This document shows positions 42,833-52,287 of a stretch of DNA of 64,000 nt, piece by piece. Each line of letters begins with the position of its first letter. The first letter of the stretch is position 1. Source of the DNA: UBA9926 sp038131595 (GTDB taxonomy: Bacteria; Pseudomonadota; Gammaproteobacteria; Pseudomonadales; Azotimanducaceae); assembly GCA_038131595.1 (NCBI GenBank), contig JAYPPR010000006.1, positions 62,001-126,000 of the forward strand, given 5' to 3'. The position numbers and the translations under genes are program-made. The notes below the pieces were generated by a model, which was not told the origin of the DNA, searched no databases, and worked only from the letters and a program-made list of their open reading frames with translations.

Positions 42833-43654
42833 ATGAGTGCAGTCAATCGAACTGGACAGCTAGCAGGCAAGGTGGCCCTGGTTACGGGAGCCAGTCGTGG
42901 CATTGGAGAGGCGATCGCCTACCGGTATGCGGCTGAGGGCGCAAAGGTGATTGTGACCGCGCGTACCTTACACGATGGTGACCACCAATTCCCGGGCGGT
43001 GTGGCTGAAGTGGCAGATCGAATTAGGGCGGCGGGTGGTGATGCGTTAGCAATACAAGCTGACCTCGCGCGCGCCGATGACCGTCAGCGAACCATTCATG
43101 AGGCAGAGGCGGCGTTTGGCTACGTTGACATACTGGTCAACAACGCTGCGGTAACCTATTTTCGCCGCGTGGAGTCTTTTAGCGAGAAACATTTTCAGTT
43201 GATGTTTGGGGTGCAAGTAGAAGCGCCATTTCACCTATCCCAATTGGTGATGCCTGGCATGAAGCAGAAAGGTGGGGGTTGGATCATCAACGTCAGTTCT
43301 CACGCAGCGATTCATCCAGAGCTCGAAGGGCCTGCAAGGGGTGGCACGGTGTACGGTATGTGCAAGGCTGCGCTGGAACGAATGAGCACGGGGCTGGCTT
43401 CAGAGGTGGTCGATGACAAGATTGCCGTTAATGTGATTTCACCAGGATTGGTCGCAACCCCCGGAGTCATGCACCATAAGCTGATTAACGAGGATACACC
43501 TGCTGAGCGGGTCACGCCTGTAGAGCACATGGCTGAGGCGTGTTTGCGACTTGCGCATAGCAACCCCTCCATGTTGTCGGGACTCGTTACCTATGCGGCT
43601 GACATGCTGGAAGCCCATTCACTTACGCCCGCTCCGCTACTTCATCCGGTTTGA
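42833..43654 (+). CDS. SDR-family oxidoreductase
   Basis: A short-chain dehydrogenase of about 273 residues: TGASRGIGEAIA (NAD(P) site, near residue 18), NNAAVTYF, the catalytic Ser in WIINVSSHAA, and YGMCKAALERM with the Tyr-x-x-x-Lys pair (Y-G-M-C-K, about residue 178). The ATG at 42833 has AGAGGGG in front. Divergent from the HlyD-type gene, so it may share the control region. Substrate unknown. The end overlaps the MATE gene on the other strand by 32 bases. Confidence 0.9.
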   Translation: MSAVNRTGQLAGKVALVTGASRGIGEAIAYRYAAEGAKVIVTARTLHDGDHQFPGGVAEVADRIRAAGGDALAIQADLARADDRQRTIHEAEAAFGYVDILVNNAAVTYFRRVESFSEKHFQLMFGVQVEAPFHLSQLVMPGMKQKGGGWIINVSSHAAIHPELEGPARGGTVYGMCKAALERMSTGLASEVVDDKIAVNVISPGLVATPGVMHHKLINEDTPAERVTPVEHMAEACLRLAHSNPSMLSGLVTYAADMLEAHSLTPAPLLHPV

Positions 43655-44993
43655 CGCCAAACGTTGCTCGGTTCCAAAAGTAACCCGTGGTCGCCACGAT
43701 CACATTCGCTGCTGCGGCAGCCAAGAACACGCCCATAGCATCAAACCACCCGCTGAGGAGGTAAGCGAGCGGCAGGTAAATCACTAACATTCTTGCGATG
43801 GACAGTATTGTCGAGCGGAGTGGGTGACCCAGGGCATTAAAGATAGCCGAGGTCATCATGATGATGCCCCAGGCGCCGTAGCTGATGGGCAAAATCACTA
43901 GGTAATCGGCAGCAACTTCGACAACAGAAGGGGTCGAGTCGAATTGATGGATTAGTGGGTAACGGAGTAAATAAAGCAAGGCGGCGACGACTGCTCCCCA
44001 CAGGAGCGACCATTGGAAGGTGAGGCGCATCGCCTCATTGGCTCGGTCAAAGGCCTTGGCGCCCCAGTTCTGCCCGACAAATGGGCCGATGCTCGCGGAC
44101 AAAGCAAAAAGGGGAATGACCACGAGTCCCTCGAGTCGGCTCGCTATTCCAAATCCTGCAACCGTCTCCTGCCCGTACTCTGCCAGCAATGCGGTGATGA
44201 GGCCTGCTGATAAAGGCCCAATCATGTTCGTAGCGGTGGCAGGAAGCCCCACCGCAAGAATGCGGCGCCAAATGGATACTAGTTCCCGTAGTCTGGTCTG
44301 CCCAATGCGGATCAATTGATGATGGTTAACGAGAATATAGACCGTCGCTAAACAAACGAGCACGCGGGCGCAGAAATTGCCGATTGAGGCACCCGGCATG
44401 CCAAGTTCAGGTAGCCCAAGCCAACCGAACACAAAGATGGGCGCTAATGCGATCTGCAATACGCTGCCCGATACCATGATAACGCTGGACACTTTTGCGT
44501 CGCCGGTAGCCCTTAATGCGTTGGCCCCGACGCTGGGGAGCGCCATGAAAAAGAGGCTTGCAAACCACCAGAGCAGATAATCGCTGGCGAGAGGGCGAGT
44601 TTCCTGGTTAGTCCCAAGGGCCACGAGCAAAGGGTTTAGGCATGCGATACCGATCACGGAAACGATGAGCATCATGATGCCAGCCAGAATCATACCGCCG
44701 GTTGCAATCACATGAGCGGGCTCATCGGTGCCACTACCGATGGCTCTTGCCAATACCGAGGACATACCAATCGAGATGCCCAGCGTGATAGACATTAAGG
44801 CGGCCGTAACGGGGAAAGTGAAGCCAAGAGCAGCGAGCGGGATCGAGCCAAGCGAGCTAATGTAGTACGTCTCCGCAAGCCCAGCGACAAGGCTCGACGA
44901 GATACCTAAAATCATGGGTAAAGTCAGGCGCAGTAGGCCCCTAGGGACTGATCCTTTGGTGAGTCTCGCGGATTGTTCGTTGGTATGACTCAA
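43623..44993 (-). CDS. MATE-family efflux transporter
   Basis: A 456-residue, 12-helix multidrug and toxin extrusion protein, with the two homologous halves visible (GSVPRGLLRLTLPMILGISSSL in the first; WRRILAVGLPATATNMIGPLS in the second) and conserved loops such as GIASRLEGLVVIPLFALSAS and FVGQNWGAK. It exports cationic drugs or metabolites in exchange for sodium or protons. It lies 36 bases before metA's stop side (same strand), but a separate promoter is likely. Confidence 0.92.
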   Translation of the reverse strand: MSHTNEQSARLTKGSVPRGLLRLTLPMILGISSSLVAGLAETYYISSLGSIPLAALGFTFPVTAALMSITLGISIGMSSVLARAIGSGTDEPAHVIATGGMILAGIMMLIVSVIGIACLNPLLVALGTNQETRPLASDYLLWWFASLFFMALPSVGANALRATGDAKVSSVIMVSGSVLQIALAPIFVFGWLGLPELGMPGASIGNFCARVLVCLATVYILVNHHQLIRIGQTRLRELVSIWRRILAVGLPATATNMIGPLSAGLITALLAEYGQETVAGFGIASRLEGLVVIPLFALSASIGPFVGQNWGAKAFDRANEAMRLTFQWSLLWGAVVAALLYLLRYPLIHQFDSTPSVVEVAADYLVILPISYGAWGIIMMTSAIFNALGHPLRSTILSIARMLVIYLPLAYLLSGWFDAMGVFLAAAAANVIVATTGYFWNRATFGVKPDEVAERA

Positions 44994-45029
44994 GCGTTTT
45001 GGTCTGTCCCCCTGCAGTGGCGAGGGAGA

Positions 45030-45980
45030 CTAAACCAATTCGATAGGAGGGTCCATCCGAACGCGCCCGACATCGCTGAGATCAAAAGGCGTCAGCTGAT
45101 AGACGAAGTAATTCAACCAGTTCGAGAATAAAAGACTGCCGTGGCTTCTCCAGGTCACGATTGGGTCGTTGGCTGGATTGTCGTTTCGGAAATAGTTGTG
45201 AGGAACCTTGGGGTTCGCGCCGGCTTCAACGTCTCGCAGGTATTCGTTTTTGAGCGAATCAGGCTCGTACTCTGAATGCCCGGTGACGAATAAATGCTTG
45301 CCGCTTTGGTGGGCAAATAAGTAGGCCCCTGCTTGCTCTGATACGGCAAGAATCTCAAGTTCAGGTACCGATTCAATGGCCTGGATGGGAACCTCGGCAT
45401 ACCTCGAGTGAGGCGCTTGGAATTCGTGATCAAAACCACGAACAATGGGAGACAAGGGCTTTAGCAGCTGGTGGGGATATACCCCCGATAGCTTCTCGGG
45501 CAAAACTGCTTTGTCCTTGCCGTATAAATGGAACATAGCAGCTTGAACTGCCCAGCATAAAAACATGGTTGAAGTGACATGGGTTTCCGTCCACTCCAGG
45601 ATCTCGCAAAGCGGGTCCCAGAACGTCACCTCACTGAAGGGAACTTGCCCTAGCGGTGCGCCGGTAATGATCATGCCGTCGAAGTGGTCGTCCTTGATGG
45701 CGCCGAAATCCTTGTAAAAGGTCTCCATATGCGAAACCGGTGTGTTCTTACTCGGTCTGTCGTCAATTCGGAGCAATTCGATATGGGTCTGAAGGGGGCT
45801 GTTGGACAGCATGCGGAGTAGATGGAGCTCCGTCTCGATTTTCTTGGGCATCAGATTCAGGATCAGAATTCTGAGCTCACGAATGTCCTGGACTTCTGCT
45901 TGACTGGAGGTCAGATAAAAGATGTTCTCATCACGCAGTGCGAACGCAGCAGGCAGGGAATCTGGAATATTAATTGGCAT
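45030..45980 (-). CDS. metA: Homoserine O-succinyltransferase
   Basis: A 316-residue MetA: MPINIPDSLPAAFALRDENI at the N-terminus, the active-site Cys in FLCWAVQAA (about residue 142), and the catalytic His and Glu in VTGHSEYEPDSL. It activates homoserine for methionine synthesis. The ATG at 45980 is preferred; a longer frame would begin inside the riboswitch terminator. It is preceded by a complete SAM-II riboswitch, terminator and sigma-70 promoter, so expression should fall when S-adenosylmethionine is plentiful. Confidence 0.95.
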   Translation of the reverse strand: MPINIPDSLPAAFALRDENIFYLTSSQAEVQDIRELRILILNLMPKKIETELHLLRMLSNSPLQTHIELLRIDDRPSKNTPVSHMETFYKDFGAIKDDHFDGMIITGAPLGQVPFSEVTFWDPLCEILEWTETHVTSTMFLCWAVQAAMFHLYGKDKAVLPEKLSGVYPHQLLKPLSPIVRGFDHEFQAPHSRYAEVPIQAIESVPELEILAVSEQAGAYLFAHQSGKHLFVTGHSEYEPDSLKNEYLRDVEAGANPKVPHNYFRNDNPANDPIVTWRSHGSLLFSNWLNYFVYQLTPFDLSDVGRVRMDPPIELV

Positions 45981-45995
45981 GTCGGTCGTCCAGGC

Positions 45996-46034
45996 AAAAA
46001 AAAACCTACTCAGCATTGCTCGCTAAAGTAGGTT
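45996..46034 (-). terminator. Riboswitch-controlled terminator upstream of metA
   Basis: Stem AACCTACT / AGTAGGTT around a 16-base loop, followed by a nine-T run (46004-45996). It sits directly after the SAM-II aptamer and before the metA start, so it is the probable off state of the switch. Confidence 0.88.
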
Positions 46035-46037
46035 CGA

Positions 46038-46088
46038 CTCTTTAGCGGCATTTCTAACGCGCCCGCAAGCTGATTTCAAATCGGCGCA
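46038..46088 (-). promoter_or_regulatory. SAM-II riboswitch controlling metA
   Basis: The minus strand shows the SAM-II pattern in order: TGCGCCGATTTG, a loop containing GCTTGC, the matching GGGCGCG, then GTTAGAAATG and GCTAAAGAG. The P1 stem GCGCC/GGCGC is perfect. SAM-II is found mainly in alphaproteobacteria and marine metagenomes in front of metA/metX; here it precedes metA in an apparently gammaproteobacterial context. Regulation should be by SAM-dependent transcription termination, since a terminator follows. Confidence 0.88.
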
Positions 46089-46094
46089 TCGATA

Positions 46095-46122
46095 AGTATA
46101 GCGATTCGAATCAATGAGTCAA
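46095..46122 (-). promoter_or_regulatory. Sigma-70 promoter of metA
   Basis: TTGACT (46122-46117) and TATACT (46100-46095) with a 16-base spacer. Transcription would start near 46088, exactly at the 5' edge of the SAM-II aptamer. Confidence 0.75.
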
Positions 46123-46555
46123 AAGCTACGACTGACCGGCGCGGCTTCATAGCTATCAATTGAATGTTAGCTTTTCTCGCTGCTTTCGCGTCGAGCCCGT
46201 TGTCGGGCGCGTAGCGCTAGGCTGGATGCTTATCATGTTTTGAATGGACAACAACCGCACGGGGTGACCCAAATCCACTGACAGTAAAAATGGACAAATA
46301 TGGGGTCCTAGTGTTTTGCGCTACGTTGAGTTTTGAATGACCTAGATCAAATGAGTGGCATGCTCCTCTCGCTAACCAGCGCTATCAGTTGTTAATAAGC
46401 AAGACCACATACAGAGACGCTTCCTCGTAGTTCATTTTGCTTGCTGTGTTAAGACCCGATTTCGGGTCAGGTCGGTAAAGCGGATTAGCAAAAGAGAGGA
46501 GTCAACCGGGTGTGAGTTGCCAAGTACCTGAGATCAGAAATTTGGAGGGAAAGGG
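46123..46555. other. Spacer between metA and the TonB-dependent receptor
   Basis: No gene supported. It contains a 16-base perfect dyad GACCCGA-TT-TCGGGTC at 46453-46468 and no other clear signal. Confidence 0.5.
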
Positions 46556-46593
46556 AAAAAAATCGCCCCTCAACTCACGATGAGAAGAGGGGC
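46556..46593 (-). terminator. Rho-independent terminator of the TonB-dependent receptor gene
   Basis: On the minus strand GCCCCTC and GAGGGGC form a 7-bp stem (46593-46587 with 46571-46565) around a 15-base loop, followed by GATTTTTTT ending at 46556. It begins 10 bases after the receptor stop codon. Confidence 0.92.
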
Positions 46594-46602
46594 AGATTTT
46601 GT

Positions 46603-49600
46603 TTAACCACCGAATCGGCGAGTCACGTCGATGCCCCAGTAGCGAGGATACAAACGCTCACCGGTTAGACGGTAGTTACTGCTTTCGGTCGCCGTCCCAA
46701 AACCTCGATAGACCCGCTCATCCGTCAGGTTATCAACGAACGCTCGGACGACAAGTTTCTCGCTGGCTGCCTTCCAGTTGACGCTCAGGTCAACGCGGTG
46801 CCGCGATGGCACGCGGTCAAGTTCGCGCTGAATCGCACTGCTCCAATACTCCCCGGTGTAGCCTACCGTCGCATTAAACGACAGCGTACCGCTCTCCATA
46901 GGGAAGTCGTAAGTCCCGTAAATCACGCCCTTATGCTTCGGGATGCGCTTTAGGGGGTTGCCCTGGACTTGCCTGATATAGGCATCAAGGTTGAAGGCGA
47001 AGCCCGTCGCCGTGGTTACGCGAGATCCGTCTGGGTTCAATGCATACTGGAACAGCGAGTTGGGCAGAGAGGGGTCATCCCGCTCAGTGACAAGGTAACT
47101 CTCCGAATACTCAGTGTCGGTATAACTGTAATTGCCGCCAACGGTGAGGTAATCGCCGAGAAGCCAATTGACCTCGATTTCGAAGCCCTGATTCACGGCA
47201 TCACCCGCATTGGTCACCGTGTCGACTGAGCGGTTCTGAGCAGTGTCGTAGGTATCGATTTGATCTTGGTAACCTTCATAGTCATATCGATAGATCGACG
47301 CATTCACCTGACCCCGACCATCAGCCAGCGTGCCCTTGTAGCCGATCTCGTATGCCATGACCGTTTCTTTGTCATAAGAGACTGGGCTCAAGCAGTTGAT
47401 ATAAAAACCGGTATTAATACAGCCTTCACCTGCGTTCTGGTTTCTTGCATCTAAAACCCCAAGCGAATAGCCGCCTGCTCGATATCCCGTTGTAACCGAG
47501 AAGTACATCAAGGTGTCATCGTTCGGCGTCCAGTCGAGATTGACCCGGAAGTTGCTATCCGACCAAGAATCCTGATCAGTGACGTTCCAGGCAAGAGATA
47601 CAGGCACGCCTTGCAGCATGAGAGGCGATGTGCAGTTCGCATTGGTGATCTCGCAGTTGGGCGCAATCGGATTGGTAGGATCGCCAGTGAACGTCGCTCG
47701 ACCCATCGCCATGTTGATGAGGGATAGCGGTGTTACTGCTCCAGTTGAGTAGAGTGCAAACAGTAGATTCTGCCCAAAGGGGTTCACCTCAGGTGGCAGT
47801 GCACCAAAGGGCGCCGCATTGGCCACCATGTTCGGCGTTTCAGCATAGCCAAGGAGTGGCATGATGGCCTCGGGTAACGTGGATAACCCTGCCAGCAATC
47901 CCGCAGCACCAGAGGCCGCCGCAGGGAGTTCGTAGTACGCGAAGCGTCTTTCTAGTGCGTCTTTGTCATCTTCCGCATGGCGTACCCCCAGGACTAGCGA
48001 CAGTTGATCGGTCATGTCGATCGTCGCTTGCGCGTAAAACGCCGTTTGCTCGTTACCGACGCGGTTTTTGTGACGGTAGAGATCTTCGCTGCCGCCCCAC
48101 AGGCCAGCGACCTGCTCACCTGGGCCAGCACTATCCATGGTAACGGGCGCCTGTTGGAGACCGGTGAGCGCACCCAGCAGTTGCAAGAAGCTCGCGCCGC
48201 CCAAACCAAAGTCAACGTCGTCCAGACCGATGAGAGACAAATTGGGTGGAGTTGGTGTTGCGATCGCAAGATCGCCGTAGTCGGCAGCCTGCGTGAAGCG
48301 AAGCGTATTGTTGGTCAATGAGTAGTTTTGCTGTCTCGATTCGTTAAAGAGAAAAACGCCAGCCGTCAAACTGACGCGGTCAGCGAATTCAGTCTGTATC
48401 CTGAGTTCATGTGAGTAGCTCCACACATCCTCGAGGACCGTTTGGCGATACTTGCTGAAGTCACTATCGTAGCCGTCAATATCGATATTGAACGTATATT
48501 CGAAATCGTTGGTGCCGAAAAGGTAGGTCAGCTGAGTGTCCTCATTCAGATCCCATGTCAGTTCAAGACTGCTCGATTGGTGATCGAATGATGAGTGATT
48601 ACACTCGGTGTTTGCGTAGGGCCACTGGCAGTCCCCTTCAGAACGGTTAACGAGGTTGTAGCCTGTATCTCGATTCTGAGTGCCATATAGCAAATCTGAG
48701 GCGACATCGGTTCGACCGAAAGCAGCATTAGGCTGTGGGCTAGCTGCCTCATCAATGCCTGGGCGAACCGGCAGGCCGTAGACAGCTGCGCCAGACCCAG
48801 GGTCGGTATACGATAGCGCGCCAGCTGTTCCTTCGGGAACAGAGCGAAGTCCGTAGGCCGCATAGGTCGTTGCCATGTCGCCTCGCATGCCCCCAGGTCC
48901 CTCTGAGACGTAGCCAAAGGCGCCAATGGCTCGATCCGACAGTCGATCATTGACCCGAAGCTTGGCGCTAAAGTTGTCCGTTGGCTCAAGCAAGAACGTC
49001 ATGGCGATGTTTTCATCATTGATTCCATCGGTATCACTGGAACCATTCAGACCTTGTTGCCAAGGACTGCGCTGTCGTTTTGTTCCTACAACGCGAGCAG
49101 AAAGCACGTCATCGATGAGACCGCCTGACAAAATGCCATACATTTCGACCGTGCCATAAGCGCCTAACTGAACGCGTAACTCACCCTCGGGCTCGTAGGT
49201 TGGATCGTTGGTCACGTAGTTGAGCGCGCCGCCGATGGAGTTTCGGCCATAGAGCGTGCCCTGTGGGCCCCTCAACACTTCGACGCGCTTCAAGTCGTAA
49301 AGCCCGTTTTCAGTGGAAGCGATACCAAAATCGGGAGAAAAGATGCCGTTGTAATAGGTCGCAACCCCTGGGTCACCGCCGAGTGCGCGGAAGTTCCTGC
49401 CTACCCCGCGGATGCGGATGTCGAAAGCGTCGCGAGTGGTAGCTGGAATGTAATTCACCAACTCATCAGGATTCTGGATACCAAAATCCTCAATGGTTTG
49501 TTCAGAGAATGCAGTGATTGAAATCGAGGTGTCAGAAACGGTCGCTTCGACTTTTTCTGCAGTGACCACGATCTCTTCGAGTTTGCGATCGGACTCCGCG

Positions 49601-49683
49601 CCCAATACCAGAAGGGGCGAGTAGCCGATGGCGAAAAGAAGAGGAATGAGTAACGCTGTTGGCTTCGAGGGTTGTTGCTCCAT
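46603..49683 (-). CDS. Large TonB-dependent outer-membrane receptor
   Basis: About 1026 residues. It has a signal peptide (LLIPLLFAIGYSPLLVLGA), a TonB box-like ESDRKLEEIVVTAEKVE, the plug domain (about 45-165, with RIRGVGRNFRALGGDPGV and LRGPQGTLYGRNSIGGALNY) and a 22-strand-type barrel ending in the terminal aromatic-type YWGIDVTRRFGG. The ATG at 49683 has GGAG seven bases upstream. Ligand unknown; by position, it may import the substrate of the amidohydrolase/monooxygenase genes nearby. It would be powered by a TonB system such as the one at 27-32 kb. Confidence 0.93.
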   Translation of the reverse strand: MEQQPSKPTALLIPLLFAIGYSPLLVLGAESDRKLEEIVVTAEKVEATVSDTSISITAFSEQTIEDFGIQNPDELVNYIPATTRDAFDIRIRGVGRNFRALGGDPGVATYYNGIFSPDFGIASTENGLYDLKRVEVLRGPQGTLYGRNSIGGALNYVTNDPTYEPEGELRVQLGAYGTVEMYGILSGGLIDDVLSARVVGTKRQRSPWQQGLNGSSDTDGINDENIAMTFLLEPTDNFSAKLRVNDRLSDRAIGAFGYVSEGPGGMRGDMATTYAAYGLRSVPEGTAGALSYTDPGSGAAVYGLPVRPGIDEAASPQPNAAFGRTDVASDLLYGTQNRDTGYNLVNRSEGDCQWPYANTECNHSSFDHQSSSLELTWDLNEDTQLTYLFGTNDFEYTFNIDIDGYDSDFSKYRQTVLEDVWSYSHELRIQTEFADRVSLTAGVFLFNESRQQNYSLTNNTLRFTQAADYGDLAIATPTPPNLSLIGLDDVDFGLGGASFLQLLGALTGLQQAPVTMDSAGPGEQVAGLWGGSEDLYRHKNRVGNEQTAFYAQATIDMTDQLSLVLGVRHAEDDKDALERRFAYYELPAAASGAAGLLAGLSTLPEAIMPLLGYAETPNMVANAAPFGALPPEVNPFGQNLLFALYSTGAVTPLSLINMAMGRATFTGDPTNPIAPNCEITNANCTSPLMLQGVPVSLAWNVTDQDSWSDSNFRVNLDWTPNDDTLMYFSVTTGYRAGGYSLGVLDARNQNAGEGCINTGFYINCLSPVSYDKETVMAYEIGYKGTLADGRGQVNASIYRYDYEGYQDQIDTYDTAQNRSVDTVTNAGDAVNQGFEIEVNWLLGDYLTVGGNYSYTDTEYSESYLVTERDDPSLPNSLFQYALNPDGSRVTTATGFAFNLDAYIRQVQGNPLKRIPKHKGVIYGTYDFPMESGTLSFNATVGYTGEYWSSAIQRELDRVPSRHRVDLSVNWKAASEKLVVRAFVDNLTDERVYRGFGTATESSNYRLTGERLYPRYWGIDVTRRFGG

Positions 49684-49936
49684 AGTTGCGCTCCATGCTA
49701 AGTGCACGCCGGCGTTCCTAGAGCGTTGCCCTCGGTCCCCGACGAAGGTTTTGCCACACTGGATCACCTTAGAAAGGAAATTTCGGCAGGTCAATCCCTC
49801 TGCAGCTCCGTTTTTGCGCGGCTAATCCAGGCGATTTTCACGTTGTGGAAATTGATCGAGCCTGTGTTCACGGTCATTCTGACTTCGTGCGACTAAGCTG
49901 GTAGGATGCGCGAGCAAGTCCTGTGGAGTCCCTTCT

Positions 49937-50926
49937 ATGTCAACGATCAAGCCCTTAGGCGTCACTTTTGGAAGTTTGGGGGTGCTGGGTCCTGCAGCCG
50001 TGACGGATATTGCTCGGCTATGCAAAGAGACTGACTACCAAAGCTTGTGGACTGTTGAGGCCACGGGAACCGATGCCATGACCTTGCTCGGCGCTGCGGC
50101 TGCAACCGCACCAGGACTGGCGCTCGGCACAGGGATTATCCCCATTCAGCTAAGAAGCCCGACATTGACCGCAATGACTGCGGCGACACTTCAGGCTCTG
50201 AACCCAGAGGGTGATATTTATCTGGGCATCGGTGTTTCAGCGCCTGGGATCCTTGGTCAGCACGGCCAAATGGCCGCAAAGCGGCCGCTGGCGATGATGC
50301 GGGAATACGTAGCGCTACTCCGAGAATGCTTGAGCGGTGAGCGAGTGACCTTTGAAGGGGATTACTATCAAGTCAAACGTTTCTCGCTGGGTATTCGTCA
50401 GGGCGAGCGCCGTCCACGCATCATCATGGCAGCGCTAAATCCAAAGATGCTCGCACTGGCAGGTGAAATCGCCGATGGCGTATTGTTGAATTACTTGCCC
50501 GTGTCACATGTTGGACCCAGTGTTGAGGCGGTCCGGTCTGGCGGGCCCGCCACCATTTACGCTTATGTCCATGCTTGTGCGGGATCGCTCGATGCTCGGA
50601 GAAAGTCCGCCAAGCGCGATCTATTCAACTACGCGATGGCAGATGGATATGCGGCGATGTTTTCCAGGGCAGGATTTGCCGATGAGATAGAAGCGCTCCG
50701 TGAGCGGTTTAAGGCTGGTGACCGAGAGGGCGCGCTCGATGCCATTTCAGATCGGATGATACAAGCGATCGATTTCATTGGCGGAGCATCGGACATTGGA
50801 CACTTCGTCGAGGATTATCGGGATGCCGGTGTTGAGCATCCGATTTTGATGCCAATGCCGTGGGGTGACGATCGGTGGGACGTGACCGTTCAGACCATGG
50901 CAGCAGCTCGCAACGGGCGAGGGTGA
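49937..50926 (+). CDS. LLM-class flavin-dependent oxidoreductase
   Basis: A 329-residue luciferase-like monooxygenase. The TIM-barrel family shows LGVTFGSLGVLGPAAVTDIA, SLWTVEATGTDAMTLLGAAA, ALGTGIIPIQLRSPTLTAMTA and IYLGIGVSAPGILGQHG; these are closer to the F420-dependent/LLM oxidoreductase branch than to alkanesulfonate monooxygenase. It could use FMNH2 or F420; the cofactor is not decided by sequence alone. Divergent from the TonB-dependent receptor with a 253-base control region between them, which suggests shared regulation. Confidence 0.88.
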   Translation: MSTIKPLGVTFGSLGVLGPAAVTDIARLCKETDYQSLWTVEATGTDAMTLLGAAAATAPGLALGTGIIPIQLRSPTLTAMTAATLQALNPEGDIYLGIGVSAPGILGQHGQMAAKRPLAMMREYVALLRECLSGERVTFEGDYYQVKRFSLGIRQGERRPRIIMAALNPKMLALAGEIADGVLLNYLPVSHVGPSVEAVRSGGPATIYAYVHACAGSLDARRKSAKRDLFNYAMADGYAAMFSRAGFADEIEALRERFKAGDREGALDAISDRMIQAIDFIGGASDIGHFVEDYRDAGVEHPILMPMPWGDDRWDVTVQTMAAARNGRG

Positions 50927-51045
50927 CGTCTCAACCTGCGATCTGAGGATAGGTGGGGCTATAACGCTTGGTGCAAAAAAGGTTCTACGACTGGAAATAT
51001 TCGGATAACGGGCAAGGGTCGGTCAGCAGGGGGCGGGCTGGACCG

Positions 51046-52287
51046 TTATGCCAAGTAAGGGTTCGGATTCGCTAAGCCTTTATAAATCACACCACCTTTC
51101 ATCACTGTCAATCGATCATGGGCCTGAAGAACTCGAATGTCCTGATCGGGTTGTCCGTCTACGATGACAAGATCGGCGAAACTCCCCTCGGTTAGCGTGC
51201 CCACTGATCCAGCAGGGTCAAAGGCAAGCCCCCCGTAATTCGTTGCGCACATTAACGCCTCAAGCGGGCGCATATCGAAGTATTCAACGAAATATTCGAG
51301 ATCCTTAGCGTAGGTTCCATGCGGCGCGATCGAGATCCCGTAATCGCCGCCGACAACCATGCGAATGCCAGCCTTGCGAAGTTTAGCGACGGTTTCAACG
51401 GTAGCCTCTATTTCGCGCTCGTATCCTTGATCGATCACGGTTTGTTTGGACACGCCAATCGATTCGCAGTGGGTGAGATAGCATATCTCCCAAGCTAGCG
51501 CGGGTCCAACAAACACCTCATCTCTTCGATCTGCAATTAAGGCAACGGCCTCATCGTCGAGATAGTTAGCGTGGCCAATCAGATCTACACCCGCACGGAC
51601 CGCCTGCTTGACCGCGGCCGCTGACCGCGCATGACACGCAACGCGCAGCTTTCTTCTGTGCGCTTCATCAACGATCGCATGAACTTCTTCATCAGTGAAA
51701 GACAGTTCACCAGGAGGGTTCTTCGGGTTGATGTTTTCGCCATCGATAAAAATTTTGACGATATCAACGCCCAGTTTTCGTTGTGAGCGAACGGCTTGCC
51801 TGAGTGCCCAGGGCCCATCTGCAATTTGGGAAAGCCCGCCTGGAGAATCGACATTGCTCGAGGTCGCGCCAAGGTCTCGTCCTGCGGCGCGTAGACGCGG
51901 ACCGATGACTTGGCCTGAGTTTATGGCTTCTCGCAACGCAACGTCGATTTGGTAAGTGGACCCAAAACTCACTGCGGATGTGAAGCCCGAAGCAAGCATT
52001 AAACGCGCATTGCGGACGGCGGTGATCGTACCAGTCTCGACACCGGTTTCACCAATGGCAAACGGGTTGGCGTCGGCAAACGACAGGTGGGCATGGGTCT
52101 CTGTCATTCCAGGCATCACGAATTGGCCATTGAATGTGTGCCTACGAATATCGTTAGGAAGCTCGGGGCAATCGTTTAGCGAGCCAGCAAATCGGATACG
52201 ATCGCCGCTCACCCAAACAGCCCCGTCCTCGATGACCTGCTCATCGACACCAGTGAACAGCCTGATCCCTTGAATGAACTGGTTCAC
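51046..52287 (-). CDS. Amidohydrolase-family (imidazolonepropionase/prolidase-type) enzyme
   Basis: A 413-residue metal-dependent amidohydrolase with the usual markers: MPGMTETHAHLSFAD (metal-binding His-x-His near residue 60), VDIVKIFIDGENINPKN with the Lys that is carboxylated in many members (about 176), RKLRVACHARSAAAVKQA (His), GHANYLDDEA (His) and VVGGDYGISIAPH with the catalytic Asp. It hydrolyses an amide, lactam or related ring; no specific substrate is clear. It overlaps the next upstream gene by four bases, so the two are coupled. Confidence 0.88.
   Translation of the reverse strand: MNQFIQGIRLFTGVDEQVIEDGAVWVSGDRIRFAGSLNDCPELPNDIRRHTFNGQFVMPGMTETHAHLSFADANPFAIGETGVETGTITAVRNARLMLASGFTSAVSFGSTYQIDVALREAINSGQVIGPRLRAAGRDLGATSSNVDSPGGLSQIADGPWALRQAVRSQRKLGVDIVKIFIDGENINPKNPPGELSFTDEEVHAIVDEAHRRKLRVACHARSAAAVKQAVRAGVDLIGHANYLDDEAVALIADRRDEVFVGPALAWEICYLTHCESIGVSKQTVIDQGYEREIEATVETVAKLRKAGIRMVVGGDYGISIAPHGTYAKDLEYFVEYFDMRPLEALMCATNYGGLAFDPAGSVGTLTEGSFADLVIVDGQPDQDIRVLQAHDRLTVMKGGVIYKGLANPNPYLA

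Noticed and set aside
46020..46040. GGTTCGACTC-like T-loop motif suggesting a tRNA
   Set aside because: It belongs to the SAM-II riboswitch and terminator region; no acceptor stem or anticodon arm can be drawn.
49684..49794. Longer TonB-dependent receptor start with 37 extra residues
   Set aside because: The extra residues are not signal-like and the ATG at 49683 has GGAG at the right distance, followed by a good signal peptide.
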